64,000 nt of DNA from Culicoidibacter larvae (GTDB lineage Bacteria; Bacillota_I; Bacilli_A; Culicoidibacterales; Culicoidibacteraceae): NCBI RefSeq assembly GCF_005771635.1, contig NZ_VBWP01000008.1, positions 62,001 to 126,000 of the forward strand, given 5' to 3'. This document shows positions 15,765 to 23,316 of this stretch, piece by piece. Positions within the stretch are counted from its first letter, which is position 1, and every line of letters starts with the position of its first letter. The position numbers were made by a program, and so were the translations under genes. The notes beneath the pieces were generated by a model. The model had not been told where the DNA came from, made no database searches, and was given only the letters and a program-made list of their open reading frames with translations.

Positions 15765-15793
15765 TTGTTTTTAGCATAGCTTCGGCGTATAAT
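15765..15793 (+). promoter_or_regulatory. Promoter of DUF6483 gene
   Basis: TTGTTT (15765-15770), 17-base spacer, TATAAT (15788-15793). Only the -10 is a full match. Confidence 0.55.
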
Positions 15794-15824
15794 AGGAACA
15801 TATTTGAGAATAACGGGTGAAATG

Positions 15825-16184
15825 ATGTTCAAACAAGATTATATAATACGCCAAATTGAGTCGCTGAGCAGCTTATTGGCTAAATTATTATTCAATAAAG
15901 ATAGTACAACTTATGATTTGCCAAGCCAAGAGGCGTATGGGCAGAGCGATTTACTCTACAAACAATTAGAAGCCTTACTTGCTGAGGGTAAAATTAATGA
16001 GGCTGAGGATACTTTGTTCAAAGAGCTTGATGGCGGAAACCTGCGCTATTTTGAATTAGCGTTAGATTTTTATGGTAAGTTAAATGGGTTTGATGATCAG
16101 TATTTGGCGGCACACAATTACAGTCGTGAGGAGATTGAAGAAGGCTTAAAGGCAATTGCCGAACGTTTCGGTCTACCGCTTTAA
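15825..16184 (+). CDS. DUF6483 family protein
   Basis: A 119-residue small soluble, helical protein matching the DUF6483 pattern: FKQDYIIRQIESLSSLLAKLLF at the N terminus, then a helical-repeat body (LLAEGKINEAEDTLF, then RYFELALDFYGKLN) reminiscent of TPR-like pairs. Function unknown. I choose the second of two tandem ATGs, because GGGTG is five bases upstream; the first ATG at 15822 is also possible. It is monocistronic with its own -10 and lies between the polyamine operon and the Hsp20 gene, without clear functional linkage. Confidence 0.78.
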   Translation: MFKQDYIIRQIESLSSLLAKLLFNKDSTTYDLPSQEAYGQSDLLYKQLEALLAEGKINEAEDTLFKELDGGNLRYFELALDFYGKLNGFDDQYLAAHNYSREEIEEGLKAIAERFGLPL

Positions 16185-16297
16185 CAAGGTTTCCTGAAGT
16201 CAGTTTTATATGTATCATTTATGCCAAAAACAGCATTTCGCGGTATAATATAAGTAGGGTCTAAGAACCCACAATTATATTGAAGGAGTGATGGATT

Positions 16298-16720
16298 ATG
16301 GCTAAATTTGATATTACTAAACCAAATCGAGAAGAATTTTATGACATGATGAATCGTTTCTTTACTGACGATTTTTCTATTGATAATGGTTCTAAGGCAA
16401 TGAAGGTTGATGTGCAAGAACATGATGATAATTTTGTAGTTGAAGCAGATGTGCCTGGTAATGATAAGGATGATATTCATGTTGAGATGAACAATCATAA
16501 TTTGACTATTAAAGTTGAACATAAACAAGAACATGAAGAAAAAGACGAAGCTGCTAAATATATTCGTCGTGAGCGTTCTTATAGCAGTGTTCAACGAGTT
16601 ATTCATTTGCCAAAAAGCATGGATGAAGGTATTACTGCAAAGCTTGATAATGGTGTTCTGACAATTACTGTGCCTAAAGATACCAGAGTGAATGAAAAGG
16701 CAAAAATTGAAATTGAATAG
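16298..16720 (+). CDS. Small heat shock protein, Hsp20 family
   Basis: A 140-residue ATP-independent holdase chaperone. The alpha-crystallin domain (about residues 38-130) begins MKVDVQEHDDNFVVEADVPG, has the PGNDKDDIHVEMNNHNLTI turn, and ends in LDNGVLTITVPK, the A-x-x-x-n-GVL signature. The C-terminal tail KAKIEIE supplies the usual I-x-I oligomerisation motif. AAGGAGTG precedes the ATG. No CIRCE operator is present; the upstream region has TATAAT at 16244-16249 and a short hairpin GGGT-N6-ACCC at 16257-16270 in the 5' leader, which might be a heat-melting element, though this is weak. Confidence 0.94.
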   Translation: MAKFDITKPNREEFYDMMNRFFTDDFSIDNGSKAMKVDVQEHDDNFVVEADVPGNDKDDIHVEMNNHNLTIKVEHKQEHEEKDEAAKYIRRERSYSSVQRVIHLPKSMDEGITAKLDNGVLTITVPKDTRVNEKAKIEIE

Positions 16721-16730
16721 TGAGAAATAT

Positions 16731-16768
16731 GAAAGCTGTCGGCGCCCCGCGCCGGCAGCTTTTTTAGT
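16731..16768 (+). terminator. Terminator after hsp20
   Basis: A GC-rich stem AAAGCTGTCGGCGC / GCGCCGGCAGCTTT with a short CCC loop and a long T-run. Confidence 0.94.
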
Positions 16769-16794
16769 TTTTTTAGTTTTTTTACAAAAATGAG

Positions 16795-16832
16795 TCAAGT
16801 ACATTGACAGATATAGTACTTTGATGTATAGT
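16795..16832 (+). promoter_or_regulatory. PadR operon promoter with overlapping inverted repeat
   Basis: TTGACA (16804-16809), 17-base spacer, TATAGT (16827-16832). TCAAGTAC (16795-16802) and GTACTTTGA (16816-16824) form an inverted repeat straddling the -35 box and spacer, a good position for PadR repression of its own operon. Confidence 0.78.
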
Positions 16833-16852
16833 GTAGTCGTGGAGGCGATAAC

Positions 16853-17182
16853 ATGGAGAAAAATAAGATGTCTTCGGATTTGCTCAGAGGTCATACTGAT
16901 ACAATGATTTTACGGCTTTTACTTGATGGCGACCATTATGGTTATGAGTTGATAAAGCAGATTCATCAGGATTCTGGTGGTGAGTATGAATTGAAGGAAG
17001 CAACATTATATGCCAGTATGAAGCGTCTGGAAAATGAGGGCTGCATTACTTGGTATTGGGGCGATGAAACCAAGGGCGGCCGCAGAAAATATTATAAGAT
17101 TAGTGATTTAGGTCGTGAAACATATGCCAATAATATTGAAAATTGGCAGTATGCAAAAAAATTGTTAGATACATTATTGTGA
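16853..17182 (+). CDS. PadR family transcriptional regulator
   Basis: A 109-residue winged-helix repressor. Characteristic blocks: DTMILRLLLDGDHYGYELIKQI, ELKEATLYASMKRLENEGCITWYW and GGRRKYYKISDLGRE. The short C terminus (one helix) places it in the PadR-s2 group that usually pairs with HAAS-domain proteins and ABC transporters, exactly the case here. GGAGGCG precedes the ATG. First gene of a four-gene unit (16853-19893); the promoter contains a candidate operator. Confidence 0.94.
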   Translation: MEKNKMSSDLLRGHTDTMILRLLLDGDHYGYELIKQIHQDSGGEYELKEATLYASMKRLENEGCITWYWGDETKGGRRKYYKISDLGRETYANNIENWQYAKKLLDTLL

Positions 17183-17198
17183 TTGGAGAGGAACCACT

Positions 17199-18161
17199 AT
17201 GAATGATAAAATTAATAAACATTTAGATGAACTATTTGCTGAATATACTGATTCAGCATCAAATGAATTAAAAGCTGAGTTATTGGCAAATTTAAGTGAG
17301 TATGCTGAGGATTTAAAGGCTCAGGGATTGAATGAAGAAGAGGTTTTTGAGAAAACTATTGATTCTATTGGTGAACTTGAGGAGATGCTTGGTGAGTTAG
17401 AGATGCAATCAGGTTCTGCAAGACGTAAAATTTTGATGAACTTGTCAGCGTCAAATCTGGCAGGAACAGATTTTAAAAATGTTGAGGTAGAGGGAAATTT
17501 CAAAGCCTCAATTATTAAGGGTGCTAATTTCGCTAATGCTGATGTCGCTGGCAGTAGTTTTAAGGCCAGTGATATGCATGATGCTAGTTTTGAAAATGCT
17601 AATGCGTCACACGTAAATTTTGGTGTTACAGTATTAACTGATGCGAATTTCCGCAATGCCAATGTGAGTGAAAGCAACTTTAAAGCCAGCGATTTGCGCA
17701 GCGCTAATTTTGAACATGCAAATGCCACCGGTGCTAACTTTAAAACTACCGGATTGGCAGATGTGAATTTCAGTAATGCTCGTTTAAATGGTGCTGAGTT
17801 AAGTTATTCAGATTTGCGCGATGTGATATTTACCGGCGCAGATTTAACCGATACAAAATTAAATAAGGCAGATATTCGCGGAGCATCATTCAAGGCTTGT
17901 GTTTTAGTAGGTACTGAGATGACCAGCAGCGATTTGCGTGACACTAACTTTGAAGGTTTGGAACTTGTGGCTGTGAAGTTTGATAAATCACATCTTGCGG
18001 ATAGCTCCTTCCGTAATGCAACTTTACGTGGCGTTTCATTCCGTTTGATTAAACGTAAAAGTATTGAAAAAGCAGATTTTACCGGTGCTAAAATGGATCA
18101 GTTATCTTACTTGTCTTTAAAAAGCACGGGCGCAAATATTGATGGGATAACTGTTATTTAG
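17199..18161 (+). CDS. HAAS-domain protein with pentapeptide-repeat helix
   Basis: A 320-residue protein in two parts. Residues 1-75 match the HAAS/DUF1700 type helical domain (INKHLDELFAEYTDSAS, LSEYAEDLKAQGLNEEEVFEKTIDSIGELEEML) that accompanies PadR regulators. Residues 80-305 are pentapeptide repeats of form A(N/D)FxxAxxxxSxFxxxDL; Phe or Leu at every fifth position gives a right-handed quadrilateral beta-helix. There is no transmembrane segment. Pentapeptide proteins such as Qnr and MfpA mimic DNA and protect gyrase, but others are purely structural; no gyrase-related loops are recognisable, so the role is open. It sits between PadR and a DrrAB-type exporter with gaps of 16 and 12 bases to its neighbours. 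Confidence 0.88.
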   Translation: MNDKINKHLDELFAEYTDSASNELKAELLANLSEYAEDLKAQGLNEEEVFEKTIDSIGELEEMLGELEMQSGSARRKILMNLSASNLAGTDFKNVEVEGNFKASIIKGANFANADVAGSSFKASDMHDASFENANASHVNFGVTVLTDANFRNANVSESNFKASDLRSANFEHANATGANFKTTGLADVNFSNARLNGAELSYSDLRDVIFTGADLTDTKLNKADIRGASFKACVLVGTEMTSSDLRDTNFEGLELVAVKFDKSHLADSSFRNATLRGVSFRLIKRKSIEKADFTGAKMDQLSYLSLKSTGANIDGITVI

Positions 18162-18173
18162 GTGGTGAGGATA

Positions 18174-19130
18174 ATGGGCACAAAAAAAGCAAAAATAGAA
18201 GTACATGAATTAAGAAAAGCATTTGCTAAAGAGCAAGTTCTTGATGGTGTTTCATTCTCGGTTCGCAGCGGGCAGATATTTACCTTGTTGGGCTCTAATG
18301 GTGCCGGGAAAACAACGGCAATTAAAATTTTGACAACATTATTGCAAGCAGACAGTGGCACTGTCACGGTTGGCGGGTTTGATGTTGTTAAGCAGCCAGA
18401 GCAGGTGCGCGAGCTTATAAGTTTAACAGGACAGTTTGCGGCTATTGATGATATGCTGACTGGTCGTGAAAATTTGCGCATGATTGGTCGGTTGCGACAT
18501 CTGCAAAATGTAAATCAGAAAGCAGATACATTGCTGCAACAATTTGATTTAGTTGATGCTGCCAATCGCTCAGCAGGTGATTATTCCGGCGGGATGCGCC
18601 GGCGGCTGGATTTGGCTATGAGTTTGATTGGTGAACCGCAGATTTTGTTTTTGGATGAGCCGACGACGGGATTGGATCCACAGAGCCGATTGGCGCTGTG
18701 GGATATTATCCGTGGTTTGGCGGCGGCAGGAACAACAATCTTTTTGACGACACAATATTTGGAGGAAGCCGAGCAATTGGCAGACTATATTGCGATTTTG
18801 GATGGTGGTAAGATTGTTGTTCAGGGAACGGCAACAGAGTTGAAAAGTATGTTGCCGCATGGTCGTGTAGAGCTTACTTTTGGCAGTTTACATGATAAGC
18901 AGGTAGCTATAGAGTTGTTAGCAGAGTTTTATCCGACAACGGAGGATGAAACGTTACAGGTAAATATTATTACTGATGGTTCAGTAAAACAGATGGCTGC
19001 GGTTTTAGGTGTGCTTGATCGCGAGAATCTTGATGTGACCGAGTATGCGCAAAAATTGCCTAGTTTAGAAGATGTATTCTTAACTATTGTTAATAAGAAA
19101 AATAGTGATGGGGTGAGTAGTTATGAGTAA
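18174..19130 (+). CDS. DrrA-type ABC transporter ATPase
   Basis: A 318-residue ATPase of the daunorubicin-resistance (DrrA) group. Walker A is LGSNGAGKTT, the signature is YSGGMRRRLDLA, Walker B is ILFLDEPTTGLDPQSR, and the switch region is FLTTQYLEEAEQLAD with the Gln-Tyr found in DrrA proteins in place of the usual His-Asp/His-Tyr. A C-terminal about 80-residue domain follows, as in the family. I use the ATG at 18174 with GAGG five bases upstream; a GTG 12 bases earlier lies in the ribosome site. It overlaps the permease gene by 8 bases. Exports an unknown hydrophobic compound. Confidence 0.92.
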   Translation: MGTKKAKIEVHELRKAFAKEQVLDGVSFSVRSGQIFTLLGSNGAGKTTAIKILTTLLQADSGTVTVGGFDVVKQPEQVRELISLTGQFAAIDDMLTGRENLRMIGRLRHLQNVNQKADTLLQQFDLVDAANRSAGDYSGGMRRRLDLAMSLIGEPQILFLDEPTTGLDPQSRLALWDIIRGLAAAGTTIFLTTQYLEEAEQLADYIAILDGGKIVVQGTATELKSMLPHGRVELTFGSLHDKQVAIELLAEFYPTTEDETLQVNIITDGSVKQMAAVLGVLDRENLDVTEYAQKLPSLEDVFLTIVNKKNSDGVSSYE

Positions 19131-19893
19131 AGTCAGTAGATATATCAGCGATATGAGGGTAATGGTTGGGCGCTCTATGCACCACACCTTCCGCAGTATG
19201 GATACAATTATTACCGTTATTGCAATGCCAGTCATGATGATGTTGTTATTTGTATATGTATTTGGTGGGGCAATAAACACCGGTACGACTGAAAGTTATG
19301 TCAATTATATGCTACCGGGGATATTACTGATGGCAATTGCAAGTGGTGTGAGTTACGCCGCTGTTCGTTTGAACAGTGACGTAACTAAAGGGATTTTTGA
19401 AAGATTTTTCTCAATGCCAATAGCGCGTTCAACCGTACTTTGGGGTCATGTTATTACCTCAGTGGTTTCATGTTTTATTTCCGTGGCAGTCATTATTGTG
19501 ATTGCATTGATTATTGGATTTCGCAGTTCAGCCGGTATTTTAGAGTGGATGACTGCCGGCGGGTTGTTATTATTATTTACTTTAGCGATGACTTGGCTGG
19601 CAGTTATTTCCGGATTGCTTGCAAAAACAGCAGAGGGTGCTGCAGCATTTTCATATCCACTGATTTTCTTGCCATTTATTAGTTCAGCTTTTGTTCCAAC
19701 CGCGTCAATGCCTTATGTGTTGCAGGTTTTTGCTGATAATCAGCCAATGACGATTATTGTCAATGCAGTGCGCAGTTTGTTAGCTAATCAGCCTGATATG
19801 TATATGATTTGGTTAGCTCTGGCGTGGTGCGCTGGATTATTAGTTGTAATATATGGATTAGCAATGTGGGTGTATAAGCGTAAATTGAAATAA
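19123..19893 (+). CDS. ABC-2 type permease, DrrB-like
   Basis: A 256-residue permease with six transmembrane helices. The mid-protein motif GIFERFFSMPIARSTVLWGHV is the ABC-2 coupling-helix region, and SSAFVPTASMPYVLQVFADNQPMTIIVNAVRSLL is the conserved segment before the last helix (positions 184-218). It pairs with the preceding ATPase, overlapping it by 8 bases. Together they form a drug- or lipid-type exporter controlled by the PadR regulator. Confidence 0.92.
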   Translation: MSKVSRYISDMRVMVGRSMHHTFRSMDTIITVIAMPVMMMLLFVYVFGGAINTGTTESYVNYMLPGILLMAIASGVSYAAVRLNSDVTKGIFERFFSMPIARSTVLWGHVITSVVSCFISVAVIIVIALIIGFRSSAGILEWMTAGGLLLLFTLAMTWLAVISGLLAKTAEGAAAFSYPLIFLPFISSAFVPTASMPYVLQVFADNQPMTIIVNAVRSLLANQPDMYMIWLALAWCAGLLVVIYGLAMWVYKRKLK

Positions 19894-19954
19894 GTTTATG
19901 CGTTGCAGTAGAGCAGGAAATATGAATATGGTATGATTGGATAAAGGAGAAGAT

Positions 19955-20332
19955 ATGATGAAAACTGAATTTAAATCTGTTGATCAATATATTGAAAATT
20001 GTCCGCCGGAGCAGCAAGCAGTGCTGCGTGAGGTGCGGAAGATTATTCATGATACTATTCCTGAGGCGCAAGAGAAGATTAGTTATGATATGCCAACCTT
20101 TGAATTGTTTGGCGGGAATGTTATTCATTTTGCTGCCAACAAGGCTCATTTGGGTATTTATCCCGGTGCGGCGGCAATAGTTGCTTTTGCTGAAAAATTA
20201 TCAGTTTATAAGACAACTAAAGGAGCCATTCAGATTCCTTACACGGAGCCACTACCGAAGCAATTAATTGAAGAAATTACTGAATTTTGCGCGCATGAGC
20301 GCGAGGAGAAATATAAAAATAAAAAGCGATGA
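19955..20332 (+). CDS. DUF1801 family protein (YdhG-like)
   Basis: A 125-residue protein with the DUF1801 pattern: SVDQYIENCPPEQQAVLREVRKII, the block ISYDMPTFELFGGNVIHFAANKAHLGIYPG, and a helical C terminus. Members have a frataxin-like fold and have been proposed to handle intracellular iron, but biochemical proof is thin. AAAGGAGA precedes tandem ATGs; I take the first (19955), and the second is three bases later. It lies 61 bases after the permease and may be independent of that operon. It ends in a shared bidirectional terminator. Confidence 0.88.
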   Translation: MMKTEFKSVDQYIENCPPEQQAVLREVRKIIHDTIPEAQEKISYDMPTFELFGGNVIHFAANKAHLGIYPGAAAIVAFAEKLSVYKTTKGAIQIPYTEPLPKQLIEEITEFCAHEREEKYKNKKR

Positions 20333-20355
20333 GCCGCGGGCTCATCGCTTTTTTC
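20321..20355. terminator. Bidirectional terminator
   Basis: AAAAAGCGATGAGCC / GGCTCATCGCTTTTTT, between the convergent DUF1801 and deoxyribosyltransferase-like genes; T-runs on both strands. Confidence 0.94.
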
Positions 20356-20357
20356 TT

Positions 20358-20798
20358 CTAAAATACGTCGCCAATATAGGTATTGGTTTCGAGCTTAGTA
20401 AAATCATATTCGGCCAGCTCAGCCACATCAGTGAAGTAGTGAGTCAAACTTTCAGAAATCATCAAGTTTAGTTTAGGTTCTTTTTCCTGAATGATAATGA
20501 TTGGTTTTTTTGCAGCGTGGGCATAACCAATTTCATAAGCAGTGCCGCTATCAACATGGTCTTCCAGATAGTCAACAACTGCAACGACAACATCAGCATC
20601 ATCAAGGTGAGAAATGTCGTTATTAAAAATAAAATCGCGCCAAGGCAGACTGCCATACTCTAAATCATCCGGATCAGCGAGGCGTGGTGAAAAATAGCCA
20701 TCAACGGTTTCATTAGCATCGAGTGCCTGTTCCACCCGTTCAACCCGGGCAATTTGTTCCTCGCTGAAAAATGGACTTGCGAGATAAATATTTACCAT
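20358..20798 (-). CDS. Nucleoside 2-deoxyribosyltransferase family protein
   Basis: A 146-residue protein of the NDT fold, which moves deoxyribose between nucleobases or hydrolyses (deoxy)nucleotides. It begins IYLASPFFSEEQIARVE (base and sugar pocket, with the Tyr and the SPFF motif), has DADVVVAVVD and the signature DSGTAYEIGYAHAAKKP with the catalytic Glu, as in nucleoside 2-deoxyribosyltransferases of lactobacilli. The length is near the family's 150. Whether it is a transferase or a DNPH1-like hydrolase cannot be told. Its start lies 102 bases from the divergent LPxTG promoter. Confidence 0.9.
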   Translation of the reverse strand: MVNIYLASPFFSEEQIARVERVEQALDANETVDGYFSPRLADPDDLEYGSLPWRDFIFNNDISHLDDADVVVAVVDYLEDHVDSGTAYEIGYAHAAKKPIIIIQEKEPKLNLMISESLTHYFTDVAELAEYDFTKLETNTYIGDVF

Positions 20799-20900
20799 TG
20801 TATCACTCCTATAATGTATTAGGTTTATTGTAACATAGACAGAAAAATTAAAAGTCGAAAATTGCGGAATGACAGGCGTTTTTTTAACATAATGTATACA

Positions 20901-20929
20901 TAGACTTCCTCAGTTTATATTGTTATAAT
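20901..20929 (+). promoter_or_regulatory. Promoter of LPxTG gene
   Basis: TAGACT (20901-20906), 17-base spacer, TATAAT (20924-20929), about 31 bases before the start codon. Confidence 0.75.
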
Positions 20930-20960
20930 GAGGCTTGATAATTTTATGGGGGGGAAAATA

Positions 20961-22328
20961 ATGAAAAATTATTTTCACAAATTTTTAGCAGCAATTATGT
21001 TGATTGGATTGACTGTGGGAAGCTTACAATTAGCAGTTTTCGCAACAACTGATAATAATGTTCAAACCACAACTACAAACGAACAAACAATATCAAGTGA
21101 TAATAATATAGCGAGTATGGAGAATGAAATGAATGCTCGGGCACTTGATGCAGATGCAACTTTACCGGAAGTTATTACACCTAAAGTTTATACATCAAAA
21201 GACACTGCCCGGATTGGCGAGAAGATGATTTACTACTTAGATGGTTTATCATATCAAAGCAGCAGTGTAGGACTGACTGATATTGGCTATAATCACTTTA
21301 CTGAGTATTGGGATAAGACAGCTGAAATTCAAAGTATTGTAATTCCGAGAGTAGAGGGAGAAATTGGCGGACAGGCGCGTGGTGTAACAATTACAGTCGG
21401 TGCTTTGGCTAGTGGATACAATCATATTAAACAGGAAACATTTATGCTCGGTGATGGTAAAAGTGAGATTGTTATCAGTCGGGATGAAATTCTTGCCTTT
21501 AATGAAGCCTATAACAATGGTATTTTCCCAGGGCAAATCCGAATTCACTTTACGCCGGTTGATGCCAGTGGTAATGAAATTTATTTTACACCAATGAATA
21601 AAATGATTGCTGATGGTCCAATTGAATTCCATTATACGGTAGTCGACGCTGCTGCCTATAATAACAATTATTATCAATTGTTTAGCGGTGAAATTGATTG
21701 GTATACAACCGACTTAACTAATCGTACCGGTGTTAATGTTGGCAGCTATCCTAAATATGAAACATCGGACCTTGTTGTAACAGCAAATAAATATGAAGAT
21801 TTATTACCAGGTGAACTGATTGATCTTACTTTTACTATTACGAACAACAGTTCTATGCGCAATCGTTTATGGCTAGGCTTTGATGCTGAAGGTCTTATCT
21901 TAGAACGTCCAGAAACAAGTGCCTATATTAATCATGATTTTGATGCTACGAGCTGGTATGGCGATGCCAATAACTTTGATTTGCCGCTGTTCAAAAACGG
22001 CGCGTGGATTGATGTTAATCCGAGTGAAACGCATACGGTTACGCAAACCTTTAAAATTGCTGATGATTATACCGGAACAACAATTGATGTTCTGCCATAT
22101 CTTTTTGTTAACAGCGCCAAAGTTGAGCGGGAATATGACCCAACGCTTACTTTGCAGTTAATAAACGACAATGGCTTAACAACTCCTGATGTGACTGACA
22201 ATAATTCTAGCGAAAATAATGGTTCAGTCGTTTTACCGGAAACCGGAGTAAACCAAATTGAATGGTTACTTGCTGGTGCTGGTCTGTTATTAGCTGCTTC
22301 AGTACTGATTGTTATGAAACGTAAATAA
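20961..22328 (+). CDS. LPxTG-anchored surface protein
   Basis: A 455-residue secreted wall protein. Residues 1-32 are a signal peptide (MKNYFHKFLAAIMLIGL, cleaved after VFA). A low-complexity Asn/Thr linker follows. The body (about 60-400) has beta-rich Ig-like segments, including EDLLPGELIDLTFTITNNSS, which resembles DUF11/DUF916-like wall domains. A Ser/Asn-rich spacer leads to LPETG, a hydrophobic helix and the basic tail MKRK, a complete sorting signal. It would be linked to peptidoglycan by a sortase; the only one in this window is the class D enzyme at 53.6 kb, which may not be its partner. The ATG at 20961 follows a run of seven G that serves as the ribosome site. Ligand unknown. Confidence 0.93.
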   Translation: MKNYFHKFLAAIMLIGLTVGSLQLAVFATTDNNVQTTTTNEQTISSDNNIASMENEMNARALDADATLPEVITPKVYTSKDTARIGEKMIYYLDGLSYQSSSVGLTDIGYNHFTEYWDKTAEIQSIVIPRVEGEIGGQARGVTITVGALASGYNHIKQETFMLGDGKSEIVISRDEILAFNEAYNNGIFPGQIRIHFTPVDASGNEIYFTPMNKMIADGPIEFHYTVVDAAAYNNNYYQLFSGEIDWYTTDLTNRTGVNVGSYPKYETSDLVVTANKYEDLLPGELIDLTFTITNNSSMRNRLWLGFDAEGLILERPETSAYINHDFDATSWYGDANNFDLPLFKNGAWIDVNPSETHTVTQTFKIADDYTGTTIDVLPYLFVNSAKVEREYDPTLTLQLINDNGLTTPDVTDNNSSENNGSVVLPETGVNQIEWLLAGAGLLLAASVLIVMKRK

Positions 22329-22342
22329 TGGAAGAAAAGACG

Positions 22343-22375
22343 AAAAAAGCCTCGCATAAAGCGAGGCTTTTTTTA
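22343..22375. terminator. Bidirectional terminator, copy 1
   Basis: AAAAAAGCCTCGC-ATAAA-GCGAGGCTTTTTTT between the convergent LPxTG and NERD genes. The same sequence recurs at 23283-23316. Confidence 0.95.
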
Positions 22376-23206
22376 TCCCAACAAAATAGCTTTCTTGACT
22401 GAATCGAGTAGAGCACTTGAATATGTTCGAGATTTATCAGTTAATAAAGTATTAATTAATTTCAATAATTCCTCTTCACTGGTAGCTACTAAGGTGTAAT
22501 TATCAACAGGCTCAGTGATATAATTAATATTTGTAGCATTTTCATTGGAAAAGTAAACGATATTATGTATTAGAACTTTTTCTTTGAGGGTCTGCTCAAT
22601 AAGTTCTTTCAAGTCTTTTGAAGTTGTTCGAACTTGTTCAAAGGGATCGTCGTATGTCTGAATACTTATACTTTCGTGTTTGGCATATTCATTCTTTTTA
22701 ATATTGAACACATAACCAAGTTTTGAAGAATGCTTTTTTTCAGGTAACTTAAAATCGTGGTTTTTACATAACGTATCAACGAGTATACCCCAATGCTGTG
22801 TATTTTCCTGTACACCGATTAGATTAGTTCCTCGCCAATTTTTGTTTTCAATAACAATAATTTTATTGTTAGAAATAATTAAATGGTCAATTTGTCGAAA
22901 ATAATCATCTTTTGGAATTAAAACGTTGGTAAGTACTTTAATATAATCATAATTAGTATTGTTATGATACTCAGTGTATAAACGTTTGTGCGCTTTCAAT
23001 TCAGCCTGATTAGTATTTACTTTACGCATATAATTTGTAAATTCTTCTCGCTGTTGCTGATAAAACAATTGCTGTGCACTAAGCTCGTTCTCATAGTGTT
23101 TGGTAATTCTTTCTTCTATGTTTTTTCTTTCTTTGCTGCTTTTGTATAAAAGTAAACTTAATACAATAAGCGTGATACTAACGATTAGTATAGCTAAAAT
23201 TTCCAT
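22373..23206 (-). CDS. NERD domain protein with membrane anchor
   Basis: A 277-residue protein. Residues 3-22 form one transmembrane helix (ILAILIVSITLIVLSLLL), followed by a charged coiled-coil stretch to about residue 85. The NERD (nuclease-related) domain spans about 90-215: DDYFRQIDHLIISNNKIIVIENKNW carries the Asp and the ExK pair of the PD-(D/E)xK-like core. NERD proteins are presumed nucleases but few have been tested. It is monocistronic between two copies of the same terminator. The gene is AT-rich compared with its neighbour rnjA. Confidence 0.88.
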   Translation of the reverse strand: MEILAILIVSITLIVLSLLLYKSSKERKNIEERITKHYENELSAQQLFYQQQREEFTNYMRKVNTNQAELKAHKRLYTEYHNNTNYDYIKVLTNVLIPKDDYFRQIDHLIISNNKIIVIENKNWRGTNLIGVQENTQHWGILVDTLCKNHDFKLPEKKHSSKLGYVFNIKKNEYAKHESISIQTYDDPFEQVRTTSKDLKELIEQTLKEKVLIHNIVYFSNENATNINYITEPVDNYTLVATSEEELLKLINTLLTDKSRTYSSALLDSVKKAILLG

Positions 23207-23282
23207 TCTATTCTTCCTTTCTATTTACCCCAAAAGAATTATATCAAAAATATTCAATTGTGAAAACAGAAATTTAATCTTA

Positions 23283-23316
23283 AAGAAAAAGCCTCGCATA
23301 AAGCGAGGCTTTTTTT
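23283..23316 (-). terminator. Terminator after rnjA, copy 2
   Basis: AAAAAGCCTCGC-ATAAA-GCGAGGCTTTTTTT, the same stem and loop as at 22343-22375; it ends the rnjA transcript on the minus strand. Confidence 0.95.

Noticed and set aside
16257-16270. Heat-shock operator or RNA thermometer before hsp20
   Set aside because: No CIRCE sequence is present, and the GGGT-N6-ACCC hairpin is too short to claim a thermometer.
16181-16894. 237-codon minus-strand frame over the hsp20 gene
   Set aside because: It is the antisense of the Hsp20 and PadR regions, rich in His and Asn from AT-rich complement, with no ribosome site.
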